The translations under genes and the position numbers were made by a program. The notes under the pieces were generated by a model that saw only the letters and a program-made list of their open reading frames with translations, was not told the DNA's origin and did no database searches. Of a DNA stretch of 64,000 nt, positions 55,146-64,000 are shown one piece after another; the first letter of the stretch is position 1; every line of letters begins with the position of its first letter. Source of the stretch: Streptomyces albipurpureus (GTDB lineage Bacteria; Actinomycetota; Actinomycetes; Streptomycetales; Streptomycetaceae); the NCBI RefSeq assembly GCF_023701525.1, contig NZ_JAMQAW010000006.1, forward strand, positions 325,396 through 389,395, written 5' to 3'.

Positions 55146-55856
55146 ATGTCCCTACGCCCGGAAGCATCCACCACCACCCTCATCACCCCCGCCGCAGTGA
55201 CCGTTGACCGAAGAAACGGCCCCCATGGAGAGGTCGTCCTGCGCCGGCGCGGCGAGCATCACGAAATCATCGCCAATGGCTGCTTTCTGATGGACACATC
55301 GGACGGCCGCTCCGAGCGGCTGCTGATCGATGTCGCCGCCGACACCCTTGCCCTGACCGGTCGCCGCACCCCTTCGCTCCTCATCGGAGGGCTCGGGGTC
55401 GGCTTCTCGCTCGCCCATGCGGCAGCTGACCCAAGGTGGCGACATATCGCCGTCGTCGAGCGGGAGGAAGCGATCGTCGACTGGCATCTGTCCGGGCCGC
55501 TCGCCCCCATCTCCGCCGCCGCGCTCGCCGACCCCCGCAGCACGATCGTGCGGACCGATCTCCTGAGCCACCTCCGGGAGACAGACGACCGCTATGACGC
55601 CCTCTGTCTGGATATCGACAACGGCCCCGACTGGACCGTCACCGACGACAACGAGGCCCTGTACACACCGGCGGGACTGGCCCTGTGCGCCCGCGCCCTG
55701 AGCCCCGGCGGCATCCTTGCCGTATGGTCCGCGCAACCCTCCCCCGCCTTTGAGGAAGCCCTGCGGAATGCCGGATTCAACGGGGTAGGAACCAAAGAGA
55801 TCCACGTTGCCCGGGGAGTGCCTGACGTCGTTCATCTCGCCGTTCACCCTGCGTAG
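55146..55856 (+). CDS. spermidine-synthase-like (class I SAM-fold) protein
   Basis: This 236-residue protein has a Rossmann core: LLIGGLGVGFSLAHAA (about 79-94) is the nucleotide loop, VVEREEAIVDWHL the acidic strand, and DALCLDIDNGPDW the catalytic-site equivalent. It resembles short spermidine-synthase-like proteins, but the polyamine-binding residues are not clearly retained, so the substrate is unknown. ATG 55146 has GGAGG 6 nt upstream. It stands upstream of a two-component pair. Confidence 0.87.
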   Translation: MSLRPEASTTTLITPAAVTVDRRNGPHGEVVLRRRGEHHEIIANGCFLMDTSDGRSERLLIDVAADTLALTGRRTPSLLIGGLGVGFSLAHAAADPRWRHIAVVEREEAIVDWHLSGPLAPISAAALADPRSTIVRTDLLSHLRETDDRYDALCLDIDNGPDWTVTDDNEALYTPAGLALCARALSPGGILAVWSAQPSPAFEEALRNAGFNGVGTKEIHVARGVPDVVHLAVHPA

Positions 55857-55947
55857 CCCGGACCGCGTGGATGCCCTTACGCTGCTGAGCTACACACCGG
55901 ATCTACAACGAGCGTAAAACTCGCGAGAGCGCTCACAGGGGCGGGCG

Positions 55948-56685
55948 ATGGAACAGACACAGACCACCCAAAACGGCGCAAGCGCCACGCCCGGGGCCCA
56001 GCGCCGGGTACTGGTGGTCGAGGACGACTCGACCATCGTGGACGCCATCGCCGCCCGACTGCGAGCCGAGGGATTCCTCGTCCAGACAGCTGTCGACGGC
56101 CCCGCCGCCGTCGATGCCGCCGAGGCCTGGCAGCCGGATCTGATGGTGCTCGATGTCATGCTGCCCGGCTTCGACGGACTGGAGGTCTGCCGTCGGGTGC
56201 AGGCGCAGCGCCCGGTGCCGGTGCTGATGCTCACCGCACGCGACGACGAGACGGACATGCTCGTGGGCCTCGGCGTCGGGGCCGACGACTACATGACCAA
56301 GCCGTTCTCCATGCGGGAACTGGCCGCGCGGGTGCACGTACTGCTGCGCCGGGTCGAGCGGGCCGCACTGGCCGCGGTCACACCCCGGAGCGGCATTCTG
56401 CGGCTTGGCGAGCTGGAGATCGACCACGCCCAGCGCCGGGTACGGGTCCGTACCGACGATGTGCACCTGACGCCCACCGAATTCGATCTCCTGGTCTGCC
56501 TGGCGAACACCCCCCGCGCGGTCCTCTCCCGCGAACAGTTGCTCGCGGAGGTCTGGGACTGGGCCGACGCCTCCGGCACCCGAACCGTGGACAGCCATAT
56601 CAAGGCGCTGCGCCGCAAGATCGGCGCCGAGCGCATCCGTACCGTCCACGGTGTCGGCTACGCCCTGGAGACGCCCGCCCCATGA
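55948..56685 (+). CDS. OmpR-family response regulator
   Basis: This is a 245-residue regulator: receiver domain with the acidic pair EDD and phospho-site Asp69 in MVLDVMLPG, TKPF lysine, and a C-terminal winged helix (LTPTEFDLLVCL, RTVDSHIKALRRKIG). It overlaps the kinase gene by ATGA. From memory, a comparable pair sits beside kgd in S. coelicolor. Confidence 0.95.
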   Translation: MEQTQTTQNGASATPGAQRRVLVVEDDSTIVDAIAARLRAEGFLVQTAVDGPAAVDAAEAWQPDLMVLDVMLPGFDGLEVCRRVQAQRPVPVLMLTARDDETDMLVGLGVGADDYMTKPFSMRELAARVHVLLRRVERAALAAVTPRSGILRLGELEIDHAQRRVRVRTDDVHLTPTEFDLLVCLANTPRAVLSREQLLAEVWDWADASGTRTVDSHIKALRRKIGAERIRTVHGVGYALETPAP

Positions 56686-57776
56686 GGCGGCCTGCCCGAC
56701 AGAGACGGCCCGGGCGGCGGGCGGTCTCCATCACGATCAAGACCAAGTTGGGGATGCTGGTCGTCGTCTCGGTCTTCATCACCACCGGGCTGGTGCTGGT
56801 GGCGCTGCGCACCTCGACCGAGCTGCGCTTCATCACCGTGTTCTCGGTGATAGCGACACTGCTGATCACCCAGTTCGTGGCGCATGGCCTGACCGCGCCG
56901 CTGGATGAGATGAACACGGTGGCGAAGGGGATATCGCACGGCGACTTCACCCGTCGGGTGCGTGGCGCCGACCGCCGGGACGAGCTCGGCGACCTCGCGT
57001 CCACGATCAATCGCATGGCCGATGACCTGGAGGCGGTGGACCGGCACCGCAAGGAGTTGGTCGCCAATGTCTCGCATGAGCTGCGCACCCCGATCGCGGC
57101 CCTGCGGGCGGTCCTGGAGAACGTGGTCGACGGGGTCTCCGCGGCCGATCCGGAGACCATGCGGACCGCGCTCAAGCAGACCGAGCGGCTCGGCCGGCTG
57201 GTGGAGACCCTGCTCGATCTCTCCCGTCTCGACAACGGGGTCCTCCCGCTGCGGGCGAGCCGGTTCGAGGTGTGGCCCTATCTGTCGGGGGTGCTGAAGG
57301 AGGCCAATCTGACCGTGGCCCGACGCGGCCTCGCCTCCGGCTCCGGGCATCACACCCGTACGGATGTGCATCTGCATCTCGATGTGTGGCCGCCCGAGCT
57401 GACCGCGCACGCGGACGCGGAGCGGCTGCATCAGGTCGTCGCCAACCTGATCGACAACGCGGTGAAGCACTCACCGCCGCACGGCCGGGTGACGGTACGC
57501 GCCCGCCGGGGCGCTCAGCCGGAGTCGCTGGAGCTGGAGGTGGTCGACGAAGGTCCCGGCATTCCCGAGCAAGAGCGACATCGGGTCTTTGAGCGATTCA
57601 ACCGGGGCAAAGTGACCTCCCCGCACGGCAAGGGCAGCGATGGCGGCACCGGCCTCGGCCTGGCCATCGCCCGCTGGGCGGTCGACCTCCACGGCGGGCG
57701 GATAGGGGTGGCCGAATCAGCGCGCGGATGCCGGATTCTGGTCACCCTGCCCGGGATTCCCCAAGCGCGGGGTTGA
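56682..57776 (+). CDS. sensor histidine kinase
   Basis: This 364-residue kinase has a basic start, two closely spaced membrane helices (about 25-42 and 50-68) with only a few residues between them, then HAMP (DEMNTVAKGISHGDF). The phospho-site VSHELRTP carries His132, followed by NLIDNAVKHSPPHGRV and GGTGLGLAIARW. The almost absent external loop points to intramembrane sensing or input from a partner protein. It forms an operon with the regulator. Confidence 0.94.
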   Translation: MRRPARQRRPGRRAVSITIKTKLGMLVVVSVFITTGLVLVALRTSTELRFITVFSVIATLLITQFVAHGLTAPLDEMNTVAKGISHGDFTRRVRGADRRDELGDLASTINRMADDLEAVDRHRKELVANVSHELRTPIAALRAVLENVVDGVSAADPETMRTALKQTERLGRLVETLLDLSRLDNGVLPLRASRFEVWPYLSGVLKEANLTVARRGLASGSGHHTRTDVHLHLDVWPPELTAHADAERLHQVVANLIDNAVKHSPPHGRVTVRARRGAQPESLELEVVDEGPGIPEQERHRVFERFNRGKVTSPHGKGSDGGTGLGLAIARWAVDLHGGRIGVAESARGCRILVTLPGIPQARG

Positions 57777-58072
57777 CGTAGGGTTCAACCGGTACGGAAC
57801 GGCTGTTTGCCTGCGAATTCGCCAGGGCGAGAGACCGAGAACCCGATCTCGGAGATCGCGGGACGCTCCCGCGAGGGTTAGCTCGTTGGGGAGCGATAGC
57901 CGCACCGAGGGCAAAACATGCTTGTTTCCCGCCATTCTCAGCGCCGAAACTCGCCTTTCGGTGTGACTTGCGCGACGATGCCCCGCCCAGCCTGCGCCTC
58001 CCGGCCCCGGGGGCGTAGCCTTGATTCCCGCTGTCCACCACCTTTGTGAAGCGGAAGAGGGCGGTTGCCGCC
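57777..58072. other. kgd upstream region
   Basis: A 296-bp gap holds a small hairpin GCGGGA-CGC-TCCCGC near 57860 and AT-rich patches that may contain the kgd promoter. No gene is supported. Confidence 0.45.
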
Positions 58073-61000
58073 GTGTCGTCTCAGTCCCCCAGTAACTCCA
58101 GCTCCCCCGACCTCCGGCCGGGCGGTGCCCCCACGACCGACCGAAGCGCGCAGGGAATTGATCCTGCCGCTGCGTTCGGCGCCAATGAGTGGCTTGTCGA
58201 CGAGATCTACCAGCAGTACCTCCAGGACCCCAATTCGGTCGATCGTGCCTGGTGGGATTTCTTCGCCGACTACAAGCCAGGCGCCGAGAACACGGCTGCG
58301 ACCGCGAGTGAGTCCCAGGAAGCCGCGGCTGAGCCCGCCGCGGCCCCGGTGACACCCGCTCCGGCCGCACCCACCGCTGTGGCGCCGGCCAACGGCGCCG
58401 CGCAGCCGGGTCGCCCGGTCGCGCAAGCGGCGTCCCCGACGGCTCCGGCCGCCCCTGCTCCCATCGCCCAGCAGGCCCCGCCACCGCAGCCGGCTCCGGC
58501 CGCGCCCGCGGCGGCCCCGGCGGCTCCCCCGGCTGCCGCGGCCCCGGCGAAGCCCGCCACACCCAAGGCAGCGCCTGCGGCGCCGGCCGAGGGCGGTCCC
58601 GAGCTGGTCACCCTCCGCGGCCCCTCCGCCGCGGTGGCGAAGAACATGAACGCCTCGCTGGAGGTGCCCACGGCCACGTCCGTGCGCGCGGTTCCGGTGA
58701 AGCTGCTCTTCGACAACCGGATCGTGATCAACAACCATCTCAAGCGCGCCCGGGGCGGGAAGGTCTCCTTCACCCACCTCATCGGGTACGCGATGGTCCG
58801 GGCCCTCAAGGCCATGCCGATGATGAACTACTCCTTCGCGGTGAAGGACGGCAAGCCCACCCTGGTCAAGCCGGAGCACGTCAACTTCGGCCTCGCCATC
58901 GACCTGGTGAAGCCGAACGGCGACCGCCAGCTGGTCGTCGCCGCCATCAAGCAGGCGGAGACGCTCAACTTCTTCGAGTTCTGGCAGGCGTACGAGGACA
59001 TCGTCCGCCGCGCCCGCGGCAACAAGCTGACGATGGACGACTTCACCGGCGTCACGGTCTCGCTGACCAACCCCGGTGGCCTCGGCACCGTCCACTCCGT
59101 GCCGCGTCTGATGCCCGGCCAGTCGGTCATCATGGGTGTCGGCTCGATGGACTACCCCGCCGAGTTCCAGGGCACCTCCCAGGACACCCTGAACAAGCTG
59201 GGCATCGCCAAGGTCATGACCCTGACCTCCACCTATGACCACCGGGTGATCCAGGGCGCGGCCTCCGGCGAGTTCCTGCGGGTCGTCGCCAACTACCTCC
59301 TCGGCGAGGACGGCTTCTACGACGACATCTTCGAGGCGCTGCGCATCCCCTACGAGCCGGTCCGCTGGCTCAAGGACATCGACGCCTCGCACGACGACGA
59401 CGTCACCAAGGCCGCGCGGGTCTTCGAGCTGATCCACTCCTACCGGGTCCGCGGCCATGTGATGGCCGACACCGACCCGCTGGAGTACCGCCAGCGCAAG
59501 CACCCCGACCTGGACATCACCGAGCACGGCCTCACGCTCTGGGACCTGGAGCGCGAGTTCGCGGTCGGTGGCTTCGCCGGCAAGACGCTGCTGAAGCTGC
59601 GCGAGGTGCTCGGTGTGCTGCGCGACTCGTACTGCCGCACCACCGGCATCGAGTTCATGCACATCCAGGACCCGAAGCAGCGCAAGTGGATCCAGGACCG
59701 GGTGGAGCGTCCGCACTCCAAGCCGGAGCGCGAGGAGCAGCTGCGCATCCTGCGCCGGCTCAATGCCGCTGAGGCGTTCGAGACCTTCCTCCAGACCAAG
59801 TACGTCGGTCAGAAGCGGTTCTCCCTGGAGGGCGGCGAGTCCGTCATCCCGCTGCTGGACGCGGTCATCGACTCGGCGGCCGAGTCCCGGCTCGACGAGG
59901 TCGTCATCGGCATGGCCCACCGTGGCCGGCTGAACGTCCTGGCGAACATCGTCGGCAAGTCGTACGCGCAGATCTTCCGCGAGTTCGAGGGCAACCTCGA
60001 CCCGAAGTCCATGCACGGCTCCGGCGATGTGAAGTACCACCTGGGCGCCGAGGGCACCTTCACCGGTCTGGACGGCGAGCAGATCAAGGTCTCGCTGGTC
60101 GCCAACCCCTCCCACCTGGAGGCGGTCGACCCGGTCCTGGAGGGTGTCGCCCGCGCCAAGCAGGACGTCATCAACAAGGGCGGTACGGACTTCACCGTCC
60201 TGCCGGTCGCCCTGCACGGTGACGCGGCCTTCGCCGGACAGGGCGTGGTCGCCGAGACGCTGAACATGTCGCAGCTGCGCGGCTACCGCACCGGTGGCAC
60301 GGTCCACGTCGTCATCAACAACCAGGTCGGCTTCACCGCCTCTCCCGAGTCGTCGCGTTCGTCGATGTACGCCACCGATGTGGCCCGCATGATCGAGGCG
60401 CCGATCTTCCATGTGAACGGTGACGACCCGGAGGCCTGTGTCCGGGTGGCGCGGCTCGCCTTCGAGTTCCGCCAGACGTTCAACAAGGACGTCGTGATCG
60501 ACCTGATCTGCTACCGCCGCCGCGGTCACAACGAGGGTGACAACCCGCAGTTCACCAACCCGCAGATGGTCGCCCTGATCGACAAGAAGCGCTCGGTGCG
60601 CAAGCTCTACACCGAGTCGCTGATCGGTCGCGGGGACATCACGCTGGAAGAGGCGGAGCAGGCGCTCCAGGACTTCCAGGGTCAGTTGGAGAAGGTCTTC
60701 GCGGAGGTCCGCGAGGCCACCAGCCACCCGGCCCCGACGCACGTTCCCGATGCGCAGGCCGAGTTCCCGGTGGCGGTCACCACCGCGATCTCCCAGGAGG
60801 TCGTGAAGCGGATCGCCGAGTCCCAGGTCAACATCCCCGACAACATCACCGTCCACCCCCGGCTGCTGCCGCAGCTCCAGCGGCGGGCGTCCTCGGTGGA
60901 GGACGGCACGATCGACTGGGGCATGGGCGAGACGCTGGCCATCGGCTCACTGCTGATGGAGGGCACTCCGGTCCGGCTCTCCGGCCAGGACACCCGTCGT

Positions 61001-61960
61001 GGCACCTTCGGCCAGCGGCACGCGGTGCTGGTGGACCAGGTGACCAACGAGGACTACACCCCGCTGCTCTACCTCACCGATGAGCAGGCCCGCTACAACG
61101 TCTACGACTCGCTGCTGAGCGAGTACGCGGCGATGGGCTTCGAGTACGGCTACTCGCTGGCCCGCCCGGACGCGCTGGTGATGTGGGAGGCGCAGTTCGG
61201 CGACTTCGTCAACGGCGCCCAGACCGTGGTGGACGAGTTCATCTCGTCGGCCGAGCAGAAGTGGGGCCAGACCTCCGGGGTCACCCTGCTGCTGCCGCAC
61301 GGCTACGAGGGCCAGGGCCCTGACCACAGCTCCGCCCGTCCGGAGCGGTTCCTCCAGATGTGCGCGCAGAACAACATGACGGTCGCGATGCCGACGCTCC
61401 CGTCGAACTACTTCCATCTGCTGCGCTGGCAGGTGCACAACCCGCACCACAAGCCGCTGATCGTCTTCACCCCGAAGTCGATGCTGCGTCTGAAGGCCGC
61501 GGCGTCCAAGATGGAGGAGTTCCTGACCGGCGGCTTCCGTCCGGTGATCGGCGATGTGTCGGTGGACCCGACGGCCGTGCGCAAGGTCGTCTTCACCTCC
61601 GGCAAGGTCTACTACGACCTGGACGCCGAGCGGACCAAGCGCGGCACCACGGACACGGCGATCATCCGACTGGAGCGCCTGTACCCGCTGCCGGGTGCGG
61701 AGCTCCAGGCGGAGATCGCCAAGTTCCCGAACGCCGAGAAGTACCTGTGGGCGCAGGAGGAGCCGGCGAACCAGGGCGCGTGGCCGTTTATCGCGCTGAA
61801 CCTGATCGACCACCTCGACCTGGCCGTCGGCGCGGACATTCCGCACGGCGAGCGGCTGCGGCGGATCTCCCGTCCGCATGGCTCGTCCCCTGCGGTGGGC
61901 TCGGCCAAGCGCCACCAGGCGGAGCAGCAGCAGTTGATGAACGAGGTCTTTGACGCCTGA
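58073..61960 (+). CDS. kgd: multifunctional 2-oxoglutarate decarboxylase/dehydrogenase (E1 with fused E2-like domain)
   Basis: This 1,295-residue enzyme is of the actinobacterial OdhA/Kgd type. It starts with a short helical segment ([20 protein letters not shown]), then an Ala/Pro-rich linker (about 75-180). An acyltransferase domain (about 190-430) follows with the active-site motif DHRVIQGA. The thiamine-diphosphate E1 region includes [22 protein letters not shown] and [12 protein letters not shown], and the C-terminal domain includes [14 protein letters not shown] and AQEEPANQG motifs. It converts 2-oxoglutarate to succinyl-CoA with E2/E3 partners, or to succinate semialdehyde. The GTG start at 58073 matches the family N-terminus. 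A strong terminator follows. Confidence 0.97.
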   Translation: MSSQSPSNSSSPDLRPGGAPTTDRSAQGIDPAAAFGANEWLVDEIYQQYLQDPNSVDRAWWDFFADYKPGAENTAATASESQEAAAEPAAAPVTPAPAAPTAVAPANGAAQPGRPVAQAASPTAPAAPAPIAQQAPPPQPAPAAPAAAPAAPPAAAAPAKPATPKAAPAAPAEGGPELVTLRGPSAAVAKNMNASLEVPTATSVRAVPVKLLFDNRIVINNHLKRARGGKVSFTHLIGYAMVRALKAMPMMNYSFAVKDGKPTLVKPEHVNFGLAIDLVKPNGDRQLVVAAIKQAETLNFFEFWQAYEDIVRRARGNKLTMDDFTGVTVSLTNPGGLGTVHSVPRLMPGQSVIMGVGSMDYPAEFQGTSQDTLNKLGIAKVMTLTSTYDHRVIQGAASGEFLRVVANYLLGEDGFYDDIFEALRIPYEPVRWLKDIDASHDDDVTKAARVFELIHSYRVRGHVMADTDPLEYRQRKHPDLDITEHGLTLWDLEREFAVGGFAGKTLLKLREVLGVLRDSYCRTTGIEFMHIQDPKQRKWIQDRVERPHSKPEREEQLRILRRLNAAEAFETFLQTKYVGQKRFSLEGGESVIPLLDAVIDSAAESRLDEVVIGMAHRGRLNVLANIVGKSYAQIFREFEGNLDPKSMHGSGDVKYHLGAEGTFTGLDGEQIKVSLVANPSHLEAVDPVLEGVARAKQDVINKGGTDFTVLPVALHGDAAFAGQGVVAETLNMSQLRGYRTGGTVHVVINNQVGFTASPESSRSSMYATDVARMIEAPIFHVNGDDPEACVRVARLAFEFRQTFNKDVVIDLICYRRRGHNEGDNPQFTNPQMVALIDKKRSVRKLYTESLIGRGDITLEEAEQALQDFQGQLEKVFAEVREATSHPAPTHVPDAQAEFPVAVTTAISQEVVKRIAESQVNIPDNITVHPRLLPQLQRRASSVEDGTIDWGMGETLAIGSLLMEGTPVRLSGQDTRRGTFGQRHAVLVDQVTNEDYTPLLYLTDEQARYNVYDSLLSEYAAMGFEYGYSLARPDALVMWEAQFGDFVNGAQTVVDEFISSAEQKWGQTSGVTLLLPHGYEGQGPDHSSARPERFLQMCAQNNMTVAMPTLPSNYFHLLRWQVHNPHHKPLIVFTPKSMLRLKAAASKMEEFLTGGFRPVIGDVSVDPTAVRKVVFTSGKVYYDLDAERTKRGTTDTAIIRLERLYPLPGAELQAEIAKFPNAEKYLWAQEEPANQGAWPFIALNLIDHLDLAVGADIPHGERLRRISRPHGSSPAVGSAKRHQAEQQQLMNEVFDA

Positions 61961-61996
61961 TCCCGAAACCGGTCCTGCCGGTTCTCGATGACGGCC

Positions 61997-62037
61997 GAGG
62001 GGCCCGTCCCGCGCCTGGCGCACGGGACGGGCCCCTC
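61997..62037 (+). terminator. kgd terminator
   Basis: The perfect 15-bp arms GAGGGGCCCGTCCCG (61997-62011) and CGGGACGGGCCCCTC (62023-62037) with an 11-nt loop lie 36 bp after the kgd stop. They can also serve the convergent gene. Confidence 0.85.
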
Positions 62038-62070
62038 GCTCGTGCCAGAGCGCCGCCGTATGGTCAGCCG

Positions 62071-64000
62071 TCAGCCACCGGTCTCCAGCCGGACGATCTC
62101 CCGCCGTAGCAGGCTGACCCCGGTCTTGATCCCCGCCGCCGTCAGGAGCTCCAGCACCGCGCGATGCTCCTGCAGCGCCCGCCCCGCGCCCGCCGTACGC
62201 TCCAGCCGCCCCGCCCTGGTCCACTGCGCCAGTACGGCTGCCCGGACCAGACCGGTCGGTCCCCGCTGGGCGCGATGGCAGTAGCCGACCGCCGACTGGA
62301 GCCGGACGGGGGACGCGGTGCGCCGGGCGAGTAGCGCCGAGCCCAGCGCGCGGTACCACCAGGCGTACGCGGCCAGTTCGGGATCGGTGGCCGTACGGGC
62401 GGCGGCGCCCAGCGCCCAGTCAGCCGCGTGGAGGTCGGCGACCGTCCCATCGGCTCGGAACCGCTCGATGTACGCCTGCCCCAGCAGCGCCCTGCGGCGG
62501 GGGAGTTCCGGGTCGGCGTCCCCGGTCGCGTCGATCGCGCCGCGTAGGGCCCGTACCGCCGAGTGGATGTCGGCCCGGGTGTCCTTGTCGACGCCCCGCT
62601 CGGTCAACTGGCGCCCGAGCGAGGTGAGGATGGGGGCCCGGTCGGGTTCGTGCCGGGGCAGCAGCGGCAGCGCCTCGGTCCAGGCCGCGACGGCCGAGTC
62701 CCGGTGGGCCCAACTGCCGGTGGAGAGATAGCGCTGTTCCAGCAGGCGTGCCATCCGCAGCAGAATCCCGGCCAGCGTCCTCTCCTGCGTACCGACATTG
62801 CGCCTGGCCTGGTCGAGGGCTTGGAGGATACGGAGTCTGGCATCGTCGTCGGGGCGGTCCCAGCCGAACTCGATGGCATCCGCGTAGTCCAACCAGGCCC
62901 GGCACAGCTCGCTCTGGTCGACGGTGTCCCAGTCCATGCCGTCGATGCCGGTGTGGAGGTCCTCCCCCGCCTGCTCGGCGAACTCACGGGAGGTCGCCGT
63001 GTCCACCGCCGCGGGCGGCACCGGACCCTCCCCTCGATGGTGGCGGGCGAGATCGAGCAGCAGGGCGCCGCGCAGCAGCAGTGCTGACTCCCGGCGTTCG
63101 TCCCGATGGCGCTCGGCGCTCGAATCGGGGAAGGTCTCGTCGGCTTCGGCGGCCCGGTCAAGGAGCCGCTGCACCACTTCGATGGCGCTGTGCACCGTCG
63201 TGGTGAACCACTCGGGTGGGGCTGCCGCGGGGGTCGCGCGTGAGGCGGCGAGTGAGGCCGGGGCGACCGGTGCCCCGGGGCGCCACCGCGGACTGGCCTC
63301 GGCCGGGGGGTCTTCCGCTGGAGGCCGTCCGTGCGGGGCGCCCAGTACCGCGAGTCGACGCAGCACCCGGACCCGGGTGGTCGCGGCGGGTACCGCGATC
63401 TCCTCGAAGGAACGGTCGTAGCGGGTGCCCGGCACGGTCAACTCGGCGAGGCTGCCATCGGCCGCGGAGAGCAGCACGGCGGCCACCCGCTGCGCGACCT
63501 GTGCCGGCTCGCCCGCCTGGGCCTGGACCCAGACCCACTCCGGTACGAGTTTGACGTCGAGCCGGCCCGCCGTGACTTCTCCCGCCATGGTCTCCAGGAC
63601 CCGGGCGAGGGTGAGATGCGCCCTCGGTGGGCCGTCCGCGATCGCGTTCTGTGCGGCGTCGAGTGCTTCGGCGAGGTCCTCCGGCAGCGGGCGCACCAAC
63701 CAGCGGCGCAGCTGGGCCTGGGCGAGTTCTTCGTAGAGGGTCGCCCGTTCGGTGGTGCGCCGCTCCTCCTGGGTGGCGGAGCCGAACAGTCGGATCGCCG
63801 TGTCCAGGTCGCGTACGGTCCCGTGCTCGCCGAAGTGCGTCAGACAGGCCCGGGCCTTGGCGACAAGACCGGCCGGTCCCTCCTTGCTGAGTCCCCCGGG
63901 GACCACGACCGCCGGCGGGGCTCCCAGCCTGCGCAGTACCTGGGTGGAGACCTGGGCGAATGCCCAGAGCGCGGGTCCGTCATCGGCGGTGAGGGCGAGC
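62071..64000 (-). CDS. TPR-type helical repeat protein (partial, runs off right edge)
   Basis: 643 codons are visible and the frame is still open at base 64000, so the start lies outside the window. The sequence shows TPR-like units such as RDLDTAIRLFGSATQEERRT, RDSAVAAWTEALPLLPRHEPDRAPILTSLGRQL and ADLHAADWALGAAARTATDPELAAYAWWYRAL. This repeat style (DxAVxxWxxAL...LPxxxPDRAxxLxxLG) is found in actinobacterial proteins that also carry CHAT or effector domains, but no such domain is in the visible part. The first visible residues (PALWAFAQVSTQVLRRLGAP) suggest an N-terminal helical domain. It is convergent with kgd. Confidence 0.85.
   Translation of the reverse strand, partial: LALTADDGPALWAFAQVSTQVLRRLGAPPAVVVPGGLSKEGPAGLVAKARACLTHFGEHGTVRDLDTAIRLFGSATQEERRTTERATLYEELAQAQLRRWLVRPLPEDLAEALDAAQNAIADGPPRAHLTLARVLETMAGEVTAGRLDVKLVPEWVWVQAQAGEPAQVAQRVAAVLLSAADGSLAELTVPGTRYDRSFEEIAVPAATTRVRVLRRLAVLGAPHGRPPAEDPPAEASPRWRPGAPVAPASLAASRATPAAAPPEWFTTTVHSAIEVVQRLLDRAAEADETFPDSSAERHRDERRESALLLRGALLLDLARHHRGEGPVPPAAVDTATSREFAEQAGEDLHTGIDGMDWDTVDQSELCRAWLDYADAIEFGWDRPDDDARLRILQALDQARRNVGTQERTLAGILLRMARLLEQRYLSTGSWAHRDSAVAAWTEALPLLPRHEPDRAPILTSLGRQLTERGVDKDTRADIHSAVRALRGAIDATGDADPELPRRRALLGQAYIERFRADGTVADLHAADWALGAAARTATDPELAAYAWWYRALGSALLARRTASPVRLQSAVGYCHRAQRGPTGLVRAAVLAQWTRAGRLERTAGAGRALQEHRAVLELLTAAGIKTGVSLLRREIVRLETGG

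Noticed and set aside
57938..60856. 972-codon open frame antisense to kgd
   Set aside because: GC-rich codon bias opens the opposite strand. The translation is Val/Asp/Arg/Gly-rich with no family motifs, while the plus strand encodes a textbook Kgd.

Overview
The window is high-GC actinobacterial chromosome and almost certainly Streptomyces. The evidence is strong G/C third-position bias, a conservon (CvnA-B-C-D), a DUF574-type methyltransferase, a split Ku/LigD-polymerase/ligase set, a HAIR operator in front of lon, and rare TTA codons placed early in accessory genes. From about 18.8 kb to the right end the gene content looks like ordinary core chromosome. From memory it resembles, in inverted order, the S. 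coelicolor SCO5280-SCO5310 neighbourhood (kgd, two-component pair, lon, SEDS/PBP pair, Ku/LigD). The left ~16 kb is accessory.

Left region (1-16 kb): a compact, apparently uncharacterised NRPS cluster. One minus-strand operon runs leuA paralogue (TTA at codon 6) > C-A-T-E NRPS > C-A-T-R NRPS > secreted TAP-type serine hydrolase, followed 105 bp later by an IS630-transposase-derived HTH protein that is cut by the window edge (TTA at codon 4). Divergent from leuA is a methyltransferase whose HD...H residues match the iron-binding set of MppJ-type alpha-keto-acid C-methyltransferases. The combined reading is: LeuA raises branched-chain keto-acid supply, the methyltransferase makes a beta-methylated keto acid, module 1 loads and epimerises the derived amino acid, module 2 loads Ser (code DVWHISLIDK), and the reductase releases a peptide aldehyde or alcohol. 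The first module opens with a C domain, so an N-acyl cap is likely. A frameshifted second methyltransferase and a G-rich tandem repeat lie beside the cluster.

16-19 kb: an OmpR-type two-component system divergent from a membrane-anchored protein that also carries a TTA codon. 19.5-24.7 kb: DUF574 methyltransferase, Ku, LigD polymerase, ATP-dependent ligase (NHEJ), NERD protein. 24.9-33 kb: HEAT-repeat protein with a coupled zinc-ribbon protein; lipoprotein with a sensor kinase lacking an adjacent regulator; SEDS glycosyltransferase with a class B PBP; an Uma2 remnant. 33-38.6 kb: ADP-ribosylglycohydrolase, TetR, SMI1/KNR4 protein, coiled-coil secreted protein, styrene-monooxygenase-like flavoprotein. 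38.6-43 kb: conservon. 43-50 kb: PP2C-like protein, MarR, GH25 lysozyme, YkgJ-like/pentapeptide fusion, Lon. 50-55 kb: ECF sigma, zinc anti-sigma and ABC exporter operon. 55-64 kb: spermidine-synthase-like protein, two-component pair, kgd, and a TPR protein truncated by the window end.

Family assignments come from motifs read by eye. No database search was run. Start codons were chosen from Shine-Dalgarno sequences, overlaps with neighbours and family N-termini.
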